Positions 17,449-25,471 of a DNA stretch of 64,000 nt are shown piece after piece. The stretch lies in assembly GCA_018268895.1 (NCBI GenBank), contig JAFDVP010000001.1:868001-932000 (forward strand), read 5' to 3'. The translations under genes and the position numbers were made by a program. Below the pieces are notes generated by a model. It saw nothing but the letters and a program-made list of their open reading frames with translations, was not told the DNA's origin and made no database searches. The first letter of the stretch is position 1. The number at the start of each line of letters is the position of its first letter. The DNA comes from Acidobacteriota bacterium (GTDB lineage: Bacteria; Acidobacteriota; Terriglobia; Terriglobales; Acidobacteriaceae).

Positions 17449-18015
17449 ATGCCCCGCCCTAGAAAAACTGTTGAACAACTCAAGCTAAGTGGCACCTATC
17501 AAGCCAATAAAGGGCGGTATGCTGCACGTTTGAATGCTAAAGAGGCTTCAAACGATTTGCATAGTGTGCACGCGACTCGCTTCCGCGCACCTCGACACTT
17601 TAGCAAAGAAGAGCGTGCGGCGCACAAAGAAATCATGACTACGTGTCCCGGTCTCATTGAGGCCGACCGTCTCTTGATTGAAATTGCAGCTGTCATTCTC
17701 GCGCGGCAACGTGCAGGCGTGGCGAAGACCAGCGAACTAAACAAACTCGCAAGTCTTCTTGAAAAGTTTCGTGCCCGTGTTGCCACAGCTTCAGCAACAA
17801 CCCCGTCTGACACCACAATAACCGGCGATTACACAGATAGAAACATCATTCGATCTCAGCAACTACTCTCAGGTCAGCTCTCACGTGATGAATACATCCG
17901 TCTGGAAGAGGCCGATGCAGCACAGCTCACAGGCGACGATAAAACTTGGGCAGAGTTCTTTCGTGATGATGATCTGTTTCAATATGACAATTCGCTAAAA
18001 AAGATTCGCAGCTAA
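17449..18015 (+). CDS. Phage terminase small subunit, P27-like
   Basis: A 188-residue protein that recognises phage DNA for packaging in its family. The start MPRPRKTVEQLKLSGTYQAN matches the P27-type opening (RPRK..x..LxLSGT), and helical parts follow. Upstream is an AT-rich promoter-like stretch (17380-17435). A 7-bp terminator hairpin follows at 18068. A copy of the operator-like sequence lies within the gene at 17556-17573. No large terminase gene is next to it, which is unusual and implies that a helper phage or another locus supplies the motor. Confidence 0.7.
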   Translation: MPRPRKTVEQLKLSGTYQANKGRYAARLNAKEASNDLHSVHATRFRAPRHFSKEERAAHKEIMTTCPGLIEADRLLIEIAAVILARQRAGVAKTSELNKLASLLEKFRARVATASATTPSDTTITGDYTDRNIIRSQQLLSGQLSRDEYIRLEEADAAQLTGDDKTWAEFFRDDDLFQYDNSLKKIRS

Positions 18016-18067
18016 CCCGCTGCAAGCAACATCAGGCGCAACCACGCCGAAACGAAATCTAACACAG

Positions 18068-18096
18068 CCCAGCCCTTTTACCGGCTGGGATTTTTA
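18068..18096 (+). terminator. Rho-independent terminator after the small terminase
   Basis: CCCAGCC, eight-base loop, GGCTGGG, then ATTTTT. It separates the small terminase from the virion-protein block. Confidence 0.8.
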
Positions 18097-18111
18097 TTCC
18101 CCACCTATTTT

Positions 18112-18137
18112 GCAGACCCTCTCTCGGAGGTGTGTGC
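18112..18137 (+). repeat. Leader hairpin repeat, copy a
   Basis: GCAGACCCTC, four variable bases, GGAGG, one base, GTGTGC. The same pattern recurs at 20597-20622 (21 of 26 identical) and in shorter form at 20550-20573, all in leaders of virion genes. The CCTC/GAGG arms can form a small hairpin. Confidence 0.6.
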
Positions 18138-18153
18138 ACAGAAAGAACAATTC

Positions 18154-18600
18154 ATGTCACAATCCGTTGCCTTTACAGGCAAGGGTGCAAGTCTTTCGAT
18201 TTCGACTGACGGCACCACGTTTACCGCAGTAAAGCAGTTGCAGAAAATCACATCGAGCGGTCAGAAGTCGAACTTTGCCGACATCACCAATCTCGATTCA
18301 CCTAGCGCGTTCGTTGAGACTCTACCTACTACGCTCGATTCCGGCACGTTGTCCAGTACCTGTGTAGCTAATCCATCGGACCCCGGCCAATTGATGTTGC
18401 TGGCTGCTTTTCAGGCTCAGACGAAACTTACCTGTAAGCTCCAGTACCCACCTGTAGGCACTCAGACCGTTGGCCTGCTCAAGAAGTTCTCTGCTTATGT
18501 GAGTTCGGCTCCTATGCCGTCTGCTGCTGTTTCCGATGCTTCGACTTTCGATTTGGAGCTGAAGATTACCGGCCCCGTCCAAGACGTTGCGGGGTCGTAA
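18154..18600 (+). CDS. Tail-tube-like virion protein
   Basis: A 148-residue protein that resembles siphophage tail-tube proteins: an opening GKGASLSISTDGTTFTAV, a mid KSNFADITNL, and a close KFSAYVSSAPMPSA and FDLELKITGPV typical of the tube fold. Family call is by pattern. I choose ATG 18154; an upstream GTG would add eight residues. It takes the place where a large terminase gene would normally be, between small terminase and portal. It is the only tail-type protein I can see in the element. Confidence 0.55.
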   Translation: MSQSVAFTGKGASLSISTDGTTFTAVKQLQKITSSGQKSNFADITNLDSPSAFVETLPTTLDSGTLSSTCVANPSDPGQLMLLAAFQAQTKLTCKLQYPPVGTQTVGLLKKFSAYVSSAPMPSAAVSDASTFDLELKITGPVQDVAGS

Positions 18601-18603
18601 ACC

Positions 18604-19923
18604 ATGATTCAACTTGGTCTATCTCCTCCCGAAAGACGCTCCAGTTTAGAAAACCCGCAGATACCCCTATCGAGTCCAGCTGCCTTTGAAATCTTAGGAG
18701 GTGGTTGGGGCAGCGATGCGGGCGAAGTAGTAAACGAATATACGGCTATGAGACAGGCAACGGTGTTCAGTTGCATCAAGACATTGGGCGAATCGGTTGC
18801 CTCTTTGCCTCTGTGTCTCCACAAGGTGACTGATAAAGGCATTACGCAACAGGTAAACAGCCCTCTTTATCGTCTCTTGAGTGCTGAACCTAATTCTGAG
18901 ATGACTGCGTTTAGTTTTTTCGAGACGCTAACTGTTCATCTGAACTTGACCGGCAATGCGTATGCCCAGATCCAACGTAGCAACGGTGTACCAATCGCGC
19001 TGTGGCCGCTGCATCCGAGATTGACACGACCTGTACGCCTGCCCTCTGGTGACCTCGCATATGAGACAGAGGACGGTGGACAGAAGCGCATTCTGAAAGC
19101 ATCCGATGTTCTACATGTTCCCCTCACAAGCTGGGATGGTCTCGTAGGCCTGTCGCCTATTCAACAGGCAGCCCGCGCTATTGGTCTCTCAATTGGGGCT
19201 GAAAAATACGGTTCACGATTGTTCCGTAATGGTTCGGTTCCTCTACTTGCGCTGTCTACGGCAGAACGGGTTAAAGCGGAAGATAAGTCTCGCATTAGAG
19301 CTGATTTTGAAGCGTTGCAGTCTGGTGACAACCAACATCGTGTTGCAGTGCTCGACCAGAATTTGACTCTTACCAAGATCGGCATCAGCCCTGAAGAAGC
19401 GCAGTTTCTAGAGACTCGCGCCTATCAGCGTTCGGACATAGCTGCTATCTACCGTGTACCGGCATCATTCGTTGGCGAACAGCAGAAGATTTCAAACTCC
19501 AACATGCAGGAGCAGAACAAAGAGTTTTATGCCTCAACGATTCGTGCTCTGTGCTCTCGCATAGAGGCAGAAATCAATCGAAAGCTGTTTGCTCCAACCT
19601 CTGGTCTTGTAGCCAAGTTCGACCTTTCTGAACGCCTTCGTGGTGACTGGGAAAGTGTCGCAGCTGCCGTAACAACGATGCGGCAGTGGTCGATTGCTAC
19701 AGCGAATGAAGGCAGGCATCTGCTTGGTCTGCCTAGCTTGGACAACCAAGTCTGGGGAGATAGTCTGTTGATCCCCGTCAACATGACTGTTGTATCTGCC
19801 ACGTCTGGTGAGAAGTTGCTAGACGCTTCGGCTAGTGTTCCTGCTGCTGCTGCTCCCGCGCCTCCTGAAGGCACTATGGCCGATGACGCCACAACAGAAG
19901 TAGGTACCAATGATGAACCATAA
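18604..19923 (+). CDS. Phage portal protein, HK97 family
   Basis: A 439-residue portal that forms the DNA entry vertex of the capsid. It has the HK97 portal opening (VVNEYTAMRQATVFSCIK, PLYRLLSAEPN, FETLTVHLNLTGNAYA), central WPLHPRL and the stem region AYQRSDIAAIYRVPASFVG. The Ala/Pro-rich tail is unfolded-looking. It overlaps the protease start by 14 bases, typical for head modules. Length matches intact family members. Confidence 0.9.
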   Translation: MIQLGLSPPERRSSLENPQIPLSSPAAFEILGGGWGSDAGEVVNEYTAMRQATVFSCIKTLGESVASLPLCLHKVTDKGITQQVNSPLYRLLSAEPNSEMTAFSFFETLTVHLNLTGNAYAQIQRSNGVPIALWPLHPRLTRPVRLPSGDLAYETEDGGQKRILKASDVLHVPLTSWDGLVGLSPIQQAARAIGLSIGAEKYGSRLFRNGSVPLLALSTAERVKAEDKSRIRADFEALQSGDNQHRVAVLDQNLTLTKIGISPEEAQFLETRAYQRSDIAAIYRVPASFVGEQQKISNSNMQEQNKEFYASTIRALCSRIEAEINRKLFAPTSGLVAKFDLSERLRGDWESVAAAVTTMRQWSIATANEGRHLLGLPSLDNQVWGDSLLIPVNMTVVSATSGEKLLDASASVPAAAAPAPPEGTMADDATTEVGTNDEP

Positions 19924-20539
19924 GGAAATCCGTTATCAACAGGCTAAAGAGCTTCGCGTTCAACCAAACGCAGACGGTTCCAAGACCATTAGCGGCTACT
20001 GTATCGTCTACAACTCGCCAAGCACTGATTTAGGCGGGTTCACAGAGATAGTGGCCCCTGGCGCGGTTACAGCGTCGCTGGCAAACAATCCAGACGTGCT
20101 CTGTCTCCGGGACCACACACTCACGATCCTCCTGGGCAGGACGACATCAGGAACCTTGACTCTCGTTGAGGATTCCATCGGTGTACGTTTCAGTTGCAAA
20201 CTGCCCAACACAACGCAGGCAGCAGACGTGGCGGAATTAATCCGACGTGGTGACATCTCGGGGATGAGCTTCGGATTTGTAACCTTGGAAGATTCATGGG
20301 CTAACGCTGGCGATAAGCTGGTTCGCTCACTTCTCAAGGTTAACTTGTACGAAATTTCCGTGGTGAGTCTACCTGCGTATGACGCCACATCTGTGTCTAT
20401 GCGTTCCGTTCCCGATAGTGTGAGGCAGAAACTGGCTAACACTAAGAATGCAGATGCAACAGCGGATGCAGAGCGTTATCGCAGGTACATGAAGCTAAAG
20501 CTCGACAGCCTCCGCATCACTGCCCAACGAACCCGCTAG
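19910..20539 (+). CDS. Prohead protease, HK97 family
   Basis: A 209-residue S78-type serine protease that matures the procapsid. The catalytic His is in CLRDHT and the Ser in ISGMSFGF, in the proper order. ATG 19910 is followed at once by a second ATG at 19913. Either could be used. It is translated with the portal (overlap). Intact length and active-site residues argue against decay of this module. Confidence 0.88.
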   Translation: MMNHKEIRYQQAKELRVQPNADGSKTISGYCIVYNSPSTDLGGFTEIVAPGAVTASLANNPDVLCLRDHTLTILLGRTTSGTLTLVEDSIGVRFSCKLPNTTQAADVAELIRRGDISGMSFGFVTLEDSWANAGDKLVRSLLKVNLYEISVVSLPAYDATSVSMRSVPDSVRQKLANTKNADATADAERYRRYMKLKLDSLRITAQRTR

Positions 20540-20549
20540 TCATTGAACT

Positions 20550-20622
20550 GCCGACGCTCCACGGAGTGTGTGCAGTAATTCCCACCCAAATTTCACGCAG
20601 ACCCTCCACAGGAGGAGTGTGC
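20550..20622 (+). repeat. Leader hairpin repeats, copies b and c
   Basis: A short version at 20550-20573 (GCCGACGCTCCACGGAGTG start) and the fuller copy at 20597-20622, both in the 126-base leader of the capsid gene. They match copy a at 18112. Role unknown; they could set mRNA stability or translation of the abundant virion proteins. Confidence 0.55.
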
Positions 20623-20665
20623 GCCTACCTATCGCTGCGAAACGCAGCAAGAAAGCAAACAAACA

Positions 20666-21886
20666 ATGGATATTCGTAGCATTACTGAGCAGTACAACAA
20701 AGCCCTCCACGACCTCAGCGCGATTGCGCAGAAGGAAATGACGCCTGAAAACCGCAGTGCATTTGATGCGCTTTCCAAGACGGTAGAGGAGATTAAGGGT
20801 GACCTGGAGCGTGCGCAGCGTGCAGAGGAAGTGAATGCTTCCATCCGCTCTGCCCAGAACTCAGGCCGTCCGCCCCGCAGCAACCCCGGTGCAGAAATCG
20901 AAGGTGCTGACCGCAAGGAAAACGAGAAGCGTGCCTTCTCTGAGTGGCTGCGCACTGGGCAGGTATCGGCAGAGAACCGTGACTTCATCCGCCGTGCAGA
21001 GACTCGTGACCTCGGTGTGGGTCCGATTGCTGGGCCTATCACTGGCGGTGGCGTTCTGGTTCCGACTGGCTTTGATCCTCAGTTCCACATTGCTCAGAAG
21101 TCGTGGGGTGCTCTCGCTGGTGCAGTTCGCAATTTCAACACGGCGAACGGTGCTCCGCTTCGCGTGAGTTTGAGTGACGACACTGCAAACGGTCTGTCTC
21201 TCATCAGCGAAGCAACTGCTGTGAGTGAAAATGATCCTGGCGTAAGCGGGTTCACATCGAACACGGATGAGATGACTACTGGCCTGGTCAAGGTCAGCGT
21301 GTCGCTCATTGAAGACAGTGCGTTCGACATCGACAGCTTTGTACGTGACACCTTCGCCAAGCGTTACTATCGAGGTCTCTCGAAGTTCATTCAGCAGGGC
21401 AACGGTAGCAACATCGCTTCTATCGTCACTGGTGCTGCCACTGCGGTGACAACTGCGGCTCCCACGGCCATCACATATCAGGAGCTGCTGGCCACATATG
21501 CTGGTCTTGATCCTGCATATGTCGAGCAGAGCAGTTTCACTATGAGTGCTTCGACCCGTAATTTTCTGATGGGCCTGACTGACAACTATGGGCGTCCGCT
21601 GCTCACTGAGGCAGGAGCAGTGCCCTTTGGCACTCTGTTCGGTCGTCCGATTGTCATCTCGCAGTATGCGGACGCCGTGGCAGCATCGAAGACACCAATT
21701 CTGTTTGGCGATTTGCAGGCAAGCTACACGCTCCGCAATGTCAACTCAGGAATGCGTATCGTTCAGCTGCGTGAGCGGTTCGCAGAACTGAATGAGGTTG
21801 GCTATATCGGCTACACCAGGGCAGGCGGATTTAACACCTCGCAAGCTGGCTCCCCGAGTCTCGTTGCTCTTAAGACGCACGCCTAA
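20666..21886 (+). CDS. Major capsid protein, HK97 fold
   Basis: A 406-residue capsid subunit. Residues 1-105 form a helical delta/scaffold domain (YNKALHDLSAIAQKEM, VEEIKGDLERAQ). From about 125 on the HK97 body follows: GGGVLVPTGF, the SLIEDSAFDIDSFV spine-helix segment and the closing VGYIGYTRAGGF. It has no frameshift. It follows the protease by 126 bases that hold two leader repeats, and is followed by a terminator. The element can thus probably build its own shell. Confidence 0.93.
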   Translation: MDIRSITEQYNKALHDLSAIAQKEMTPENRSAFDALSKTVEEIKGDLERAQRAEEVNASIRSAQNSGRPPRSNPGAEIEGADRKENEKRAFSEWLRTGQVSAENRDFIRRAETRDLGVGPIAGPITGGGVLVPTGFDPQFHIAQKSWGALAGAVRNFNTANGAPLRVSLSDDTANGLSLISEATAVSENDPGVSGFTSNTDEMTTGLVKVSVSLIEDSAFDIDSFVRDTFAKRYYRGLSKFIQQGNGSNIASIVTGAATAVTTAAPTAITYQELLATYAGLDPAYVEQSSFTMSASTRNFLMGLTDNYGRPLLTEAGAVPFGTLFGRPIVISQYADAVAASKTPILFGDLQASYTLRNVNSGMRIVQLRERFAELNEVGYIGYTRAGGFNTSQAGSPSLVALKTHA

Positions 21887-21911
21887 CCTCTAACAACTGA
21901 ATAAGCAACAA

Positions 21912-21949
21912 GCCTGTCATCGTCCCGCGTGGATGGTGGCAGGCATTTT
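21912..21949 (+). terminator. Terminator-like hairpin after the capsid gene
   Basis: GCCTGTCATCG can pair with the downstream TGGTGGCAGGC side (about 11 pairs with some GU), followed by ATTTTG. It divides the capsid gene from the three-paralog block. Confidence 0.55.
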
Positions 21950-21978
21950 GCTATTGCACCAAAGAAAGACACACACTA

Positions 21979-22386
21979 ATGCAAAACACGCCCGCAGTGG
22001 CAACCATCGCATCTACCACTACCAGTTCTATCTGGTCTTTTTATGGCCCTTTTCAGACCTTCCAAACCGGCTTCAATACACCCCGATACGACACGGAAAT
22101 TTCTGCACTCCTCACGGTCGTTTGCAACATCCCGTTTCGCTCTTTTATGAGCGCAGTCTTTGGCCGTAACAACAATGGCCCCAAGTTGCCCCTCAAAGTA
22201 ATCACATCCTCGCAGAAGCTCATTGACACCGTTGCTGCACTCGATGAACTGACTAATTCATCGCCCGTACATGGCCAGCTTGCAAGCAGGTTGCGTTCGT
22301 TTGACATCACATGGGAGCTTGTTGAATCAACTGACCCAGCTATTGAAGAGCTGAGAGCGTGGCAGGCAGGGTTGGTGCAGGCATGA
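21979..22386 (+). CDS. Paralog 1 of a three-gene tandem family, unknown function
   Basis: A 135-residue protein, no known family. It shares with the two following genes an N-terminal strand (ATIAS), a central IPF followed by G-six residues-KLPL, a charged LID segment and a closing L...W helix (ELRAWQ). Its stop overlaps the ATG of paralog 2 (ATGA). It is the first gene after the capsid terminator, reading in the virion direction. A virion-associated or cargo role is possible. Nothing proves either. Confidence 0.7.
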   Translation: MQNTPAVATIASTTTSSIWSFYGPFQTFQTGFNTPRYDTEISALLTVVCNIPFRSFMSAVFGRNNNGPKLPLKVITSSQKLIDTVAALDELTNSSPVHGQLASRLRSFDITWELVESTDPAIEELRAWQAGLVQA

Positions 22387-22790
22387 GGCTATTGCAACTA
22401 ACCGTCACCAGTTTCAACAACACAGGCGTGTATCACCTTGTTGGAGGTCGCTCGTTGAGCCACAAGAGCGCATCGGTGTACTCAGACAATCCAGCACTGA
22501 GAGCAACAGTCGCAGGGCTTTCAAAGATTCCCTGGCTCTCAATTACCCGCCGTATCAATGACGGGAAGTCAAAGGGCAAACGGTTGAAGCTCATGTTCTA
22601 CAGCGATGGCTCTGAACTGATTGAGTCCTGCCACTATCTCGCCTCGCTTGAAGATGCTTCAGAGCTTCCTCAAGAGGCACAGGAACTGCACAGTCTGTTG
22701 CAACGCTTTGAGGTGTTGCTATGGACGCGGCTAGATGAAGAGGCAACAGCGAAGCTCAGGCAATGGGCAGAGACGGTTGGTGCCCGATGA
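22383..22790 (+). CDS. Paralog 2 of the tandem family, unknown function
   Basis: Also 135 residues. Same order of elements as paralog 1: LTVTSFNNTGVYHLVGG, KIPWLSI, a Gly then RLKL strand, SELIES helix, and LRQWAE near the end. Start ATG at 22383 lies in the stop of paralog 1, and its own stop (22788-22790) overlaps the next start. The frame extends upstream to 22359, but that part lies within the preceding coding sequence. Confidence 0.7.
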   Translation: MRLLQLTVTSFNNTGVYHLVGGRSLSHKSASVYSDNPALRATVAGLSKIPWLSITRRINDGKSKGKRLKLMFYSDGSELIESCHYLASLEDASELPQEAQELHSLLQRFEVLLWTRLDEEATAKLRQWAETVGAR

Positions 22791-23191
22791 ACAAACCGAT
22801 CATCATTACAGTCGCCAGCCTTAATCGGGATGCTATTTACCGAGTCACTGGACCTCTGCACTACGCTTCTATCGGTGGAGCAATCTGCAAGCTCTACTCA
22901 AATCGTGAAATGTGGGCAGTCCTGAACGCATTGTCTGCGCTTCCTTGGAATCGTCTGGCAAGGTCGAGCATGGGCAGGGAGTACGCAAACAAAAAGCTGC
23001 CTGTAACCATCCGCACAACAAACCCTGAAGTAATCCGTATCTGTATGGAATCTGCATCATGGAATGAGCCACAGGGAGAATATGCCGTACTGCACCATCT
23101 TCATGAAAGGTTCAGCTTTTCCTATCAGCTAATCGAAAAGCATGAGGTCTTCGATCTGATAGAAACTTGGGCAGACCTTCAAAGAGCATAG
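22787..23191 (+). CDS. Paralog 3 of the tandem family, unknown function
   Basis: A 134-residue member: ITVASLNRDAIYRVTG, ALPWNRL, KKLPVTI, EVIRI and LIETWA at the end. It matches paralog 1 best in the KLP strand and the GP turn after the second strand, and paralog 2 best in the N-terminal strand and PW. ATG 22787 overlaps the preceding stop. Its 3' end overlaps by 13 bases the end of a convergent minus-strand gene (23179-23319). Confidence 0.7.
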   Translation: MNKPIIITVASLNRDAIYRVTGPLHYASIGGAICKLYSNREMWAVLNALSALPWNRLARSSMGREYANKKLPVTIRTTNPEVIRICMESASWNEPQGEYAVLHHLHERFSFSYQLIEKHEVFDLIETWADLQRA

Positions 23192-23319
23192 ATAACAGCC
23201 AGCGACACAAGAGTGATGATGAACCAGACCAGCGTGCTGCTCTTCAGCCAGTAAGGGGCAGGCTCTGGTGCTGACTGTGCACCTGGTTCAATGACGTTGA
23301 TTTTCGTGACAACTTTCAT
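23179..23319 (-). CDS. 46-residue single-pass membrane protein
   Basis: Small gene with its start inside the stop of the HicB-like gene (ATGA overlap). Residues 1-25 are polar, residues about 31-45 form one hydrophobic helix (VWFIITLVSLAVIYAL), so the peptide is probably a membrane protein with a short cytoplasmic or periplasmic head. It takes the place where a HicA toxin would be if the order were reversed, but has no HicA features. It could be a membrane-active peptide or an unrelated small protein. Confidence 0.55.
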   Translation of the reverse strand: MKVVTKINVIEPGAQSAPEPAPYWLKSSTLVWFIITLVSLAVIYAL

Positions 23320-23552
23320 TCGATAACCCTGAACTCGCCGGATGGCTCTGGGACAAGCAGACCGTCTTCCTTTAGTCCTTGGATGTGCAGAAGAATGCCT
23401 TCATCCATCTTCTGCTCCACTTCCTCGAATGTATCGCCTCCCGCAGCGACTATTGGGAGATCCACTGCGAAGGCTCCCCAGTTCCCACTTTCTTCGTCTT
23501 GCTCGAACTCGACAGTGTAGCGATGGATGATTTTACGGAACGTCTGATTCAT
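23316..23552 (-). CDS. Orphan HicB-like antitoxin
   Basis: A 78-residue protein with the HicB alpha/beta fold: YTVEFEQDEESGNWGAFAVD, LPIVAAGGDTFEEVEQKM and IQGLKEDGLLVPEP. HicB normally neutralises the RNase HicA and often represses their operon by an added DNA-binding tail, which is absent here. gaggt precedes the start at the right distance. No HicA (about 60 residues with a conserved His) is seen on either side. It could be a solitary antitoxin against a toxin elsewhere. Confidence 0.72.
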   Translation of the reverse strand: MNQTFRKIIHRYTVEFEQDEESGNWGAFAVDLPIVAAGGDTFEEVEQKMDEGILLHIQGLKEDGLLVPEPSGEFRVIE

Positions 23553-23606
23553 CGTGACCTCGATTTGGATAAAGCCCCTGCCCTCGATTGTGAGAGCAGG
23601 GGTAAT

Positions 23607-23846
23607 CTAGTTCGATTTGGTATATGGAACGGGCTTAGGGAAGACTCTACACATGGGACAGCCTTCCTGGTGCTCTCTGAGCAGTTTGTAAGTAGTGTAG
23701 AACTGTTGGCTATGCGATTCAGAGACTATCTCTTTGTCGTCAAGTTCGTTGAACTCATTGAGCAATCGGTTCCACTCTTCGCAGGGTGTTAGAGGCTCCT
23801 TTAGACCCTCATCTTTCCATGCTCGATACATCTCTTCTTTCGTCAT
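23607..23846 (-). CDS. Small hypothetical protein with CPMC motif
   Basis: A 79-residue soluble protein, no family recognised. It has a charged helical body and a GCPMCRVF segment near the end that could bind a metal or be redox-active. It is the third gene from the left in the minus-strand arm, three bases after the 85-residue gene and 54 bases before the HicB-like gene, so co-transcribed. Confidence 0.5.
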   Translation of the reverse strand: MTKEEMYRAWKDEGLKEPLTPCEEWNRLLNEFNELDDKEIVSESHSQQFYTTYKLLREHQEGCPMCRVFPKPVPYTKSN

Positions 23847-23849
23847 GAT

Positions 23850-24107
23850 TCAATTGCTCCTCGTTGGCCAATTCGCACGATCTAGACACCTGTATATCGG
23901 TAGTTCTCCAAGTTCACCGACGAAGGCTTCGTAGATGTCGATGCTGGAGCGGAGGTCGATCATCCGCGCACGCTGTGCAGCTGTGTGAGTGGTCAAGGCA
24001 GACAACGTTTCATATTCGCCGCCCCATTGCTGGAGTGAGTTGGCTACGGTGAAAAGTTTGGAGACGAGAGAACCAGAGGATGAAGGCGACGAAACAGTAA
24101 CGTTCAA
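23850..24107 (-). CDS. Small hypothetical protein
   Basis: An 85-residue protein with a Ser-rich start and a helical middle; no known family. I accept TTG at 24107 because ggag precedes it by seven bases. It ends three bases before the next start in the same direction. Lower confidence because no start ATG and no homology are available. Confidence 0.42.
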   Translation of the reverse strand: MNVTVSSPSSSGSLVSKLFTVANSLQQWGGEYETLSALTTHTAAQRARMIDLRSSIDIYEAFVGELGELPIYRCLDRANWPTRSN

Positions 24108-24248
24108 TTTGAAGCTCCGTAAGGGGAATTTAGTACGAGCTGAATCATCCCCTGAAGCTGTCTTTCAGTCAACGCCTAAATTCAGTGCAATCAATGAGAT
24201 AACAAACAAAAATTTCGCGTATTCGGCTCTGCGTAAGGAACGCCAGAC

Positions 24249-24362
24249 TCACTTTTTCGGTGGAGGTGGTGGCGGAACTTTGATTGGTATGCCTGCCTTT
24301 TTATTGCCCGTTGGCGGGAGCTTCAACGGCGCACTATCCTTGCCACCATTTTGTTGTGCCAT
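24249..24362 (-). CDS. 37-residue Pro/Lys-rich peptide
   Basis: A very small open frame ATG 24362 to TGA 24249. The second half reads PIKVPPPPPPKK. It lies 28 bases after the end of the membrane protein gene, whose own tail ends with two LNVKVP repeats and PTGNTKK, so the two share a Pro/Lys vocabulary. This could mean a duplicated tail or a split gene. Very tentative. Confidence 0.3.
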   Translation of the reverse strand: MAQQNGGKDSAPLKLPPTGNKKAGIPIKVPPPPPPKK

Positions 24363-24390
24363 GCGGTTCTGACCTCACTTTCGCAAAATC

Positions 24391-25032
24391 CTACTTCTTA
24401 GTGTTACCTGTTGGTTGTTGTGTCGGTTTTGAAGGTGATGCAGGCACCTTTACATTCAACCCTTTGTTAAACGTATCCGAAGGAGAAGGGACTTTTACGT
24501 TCAAACCGTCATTAGCGATGATCGGAGTTTTTTTCATAGAAGTGACGTCCATATGGAAATTAATAATTACAAAGCAGATGCAAAGTGCAACTCCAATGAG
24601 GAAAATTACACCGTTAGCCCAATTCAAATATTGAACACGTTCCGCCATTTTAAAAGGAAAATCGACATGTTCATTCGCCTTTTGTTTCTCCCAGTATTTT
24701 TTCGCCTTGTCGTGAACAAAAATACTGATTTGATATGAAAGCAATACCAGTGCGATGCAACAACCCAATGCAATAAATGATGCGTAGAGCAATCCCCTAA
24801 ATATCGCGTGATCCACTGGAACGATGTCTTTTACAAAAGCCAACGAGAGAAGAAGAAATGCAGACGACAGTGTTAATAACTGTTTGTCGTATTCTTCTTG
24901 ATTTTTCGTCATCGCTGCAAAGGCTTCATCTCTCTCCTTGTCACACATTTCTTCAAACTTTATCCGTGCAGCCTCCGAACTTTTTAGTTCAAGTCTGGCT
25001 GCAACATCTCTAAGATTTTTGGAATGTGCCAT
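24391..25032 (-). CDS. Membrane protein with repeated Pro/Lys tail
   Basis: A 213-residue protein with a charged N-terminal helical region (about 1-50), three or so membrane helices (about 52-70, 78-104, 137-160), and a soluble tail with two GLNVKVP repeats. No family recognised. Topology with a long charged coil plus membrane pairs could fit a membrane-anchored accessory or exclusion protein, but that is speculation. Translated on the minus strand with its small neighbours. Confidence 0.6.
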   Translation of the reverse strand: MAHSKNLRDVAARLELKSSEAARIKFEEMCDKERDEAFAAMTKNQEEYDKQLLTLSSAFLLLSLAFVKDIVPVDHAIFRGLLYASFIALGCCIALVLLSYQISIFVHDKAKKYWEKQKANEHVDFPFKMAERVQYLNWANGVIFLIGVALCICFVIINFHMDVTSMKKTPIIANDGLNVKVPSPSDTFNKGLNVKVPASPSKPTQQPTGNTKK

Positions 25033-25119
25033 ACAGTGAGTTCGAACGTTGCTAGGTAAAATGCCAGCTAAATTTGGGAGCTTCCTTTGACGGCAAGCAC
25101 TGTCTGATACAACCTGTTG

Positions 25120-25284
25120 TCACTTCGATGACCGCTTGCCCGGTGACCGTTTTGAGGATCGTTTGTAGTGTTCAGTTTCAGTCTCGCGCGGTTTCTTCTT
25201 CGCAGCACTCTTTTTTACGAATCTCCCCGTCACAGAACTTCTGACTACAGTAATTTTCTTTGCTGTGGCTTTCCTTCCTGCCAT
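25120..25284 (-). CDS. 54-residue basic protein
   Basis: A strongly basic small protein. Its centre reads VVRSSVTGRFVKKSAAKKK. The SSVxGRFVxK pattern is, to my knowledge, a recurrent one in small uncharacterised proteins. A strong gggaggt site lies six bases before ATG 25284. It could bind nucleic acid through its basic tail. Expressed in the same arm as the membrane protein gene. Confidence 0.6.
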   Translation of the reverse strand: MAGRKATAKKITVVRSSVTGRFVKKSAAKKKPRETETEHYKRSSKRSPGKRSSK

Positions 25285-25471
25285 TTTGACCTCCCTCATG
25301 CTCGATGAGCGGATTTAGTATGTGCCGAAGCTTCCTAATTAGCAATCAAAAGAGGAGACTGCTAATCGCAGGAATCTAACTAGATTCCCCTTTTGGCGGC
25401 GTTGATCGGTGTAACGACTGGTACTGCTCCTCTGACAGCCTCAACGTCACATCTCCATGAAATTTGGCCAG

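Noticed and set aside
17449..21886. Complete prophage
   Set aside because: I looked for a large terminase, tape measure, baseplate and lysis genes in all frames of the element and saw none. The head module alone does not make a complete phage.
23179..23606. Complete HicAB toxin-antitoxin pair
   Set aside because: Only the HicB-like part is recognisable; neither neighbour has HicA length or its conserved His.
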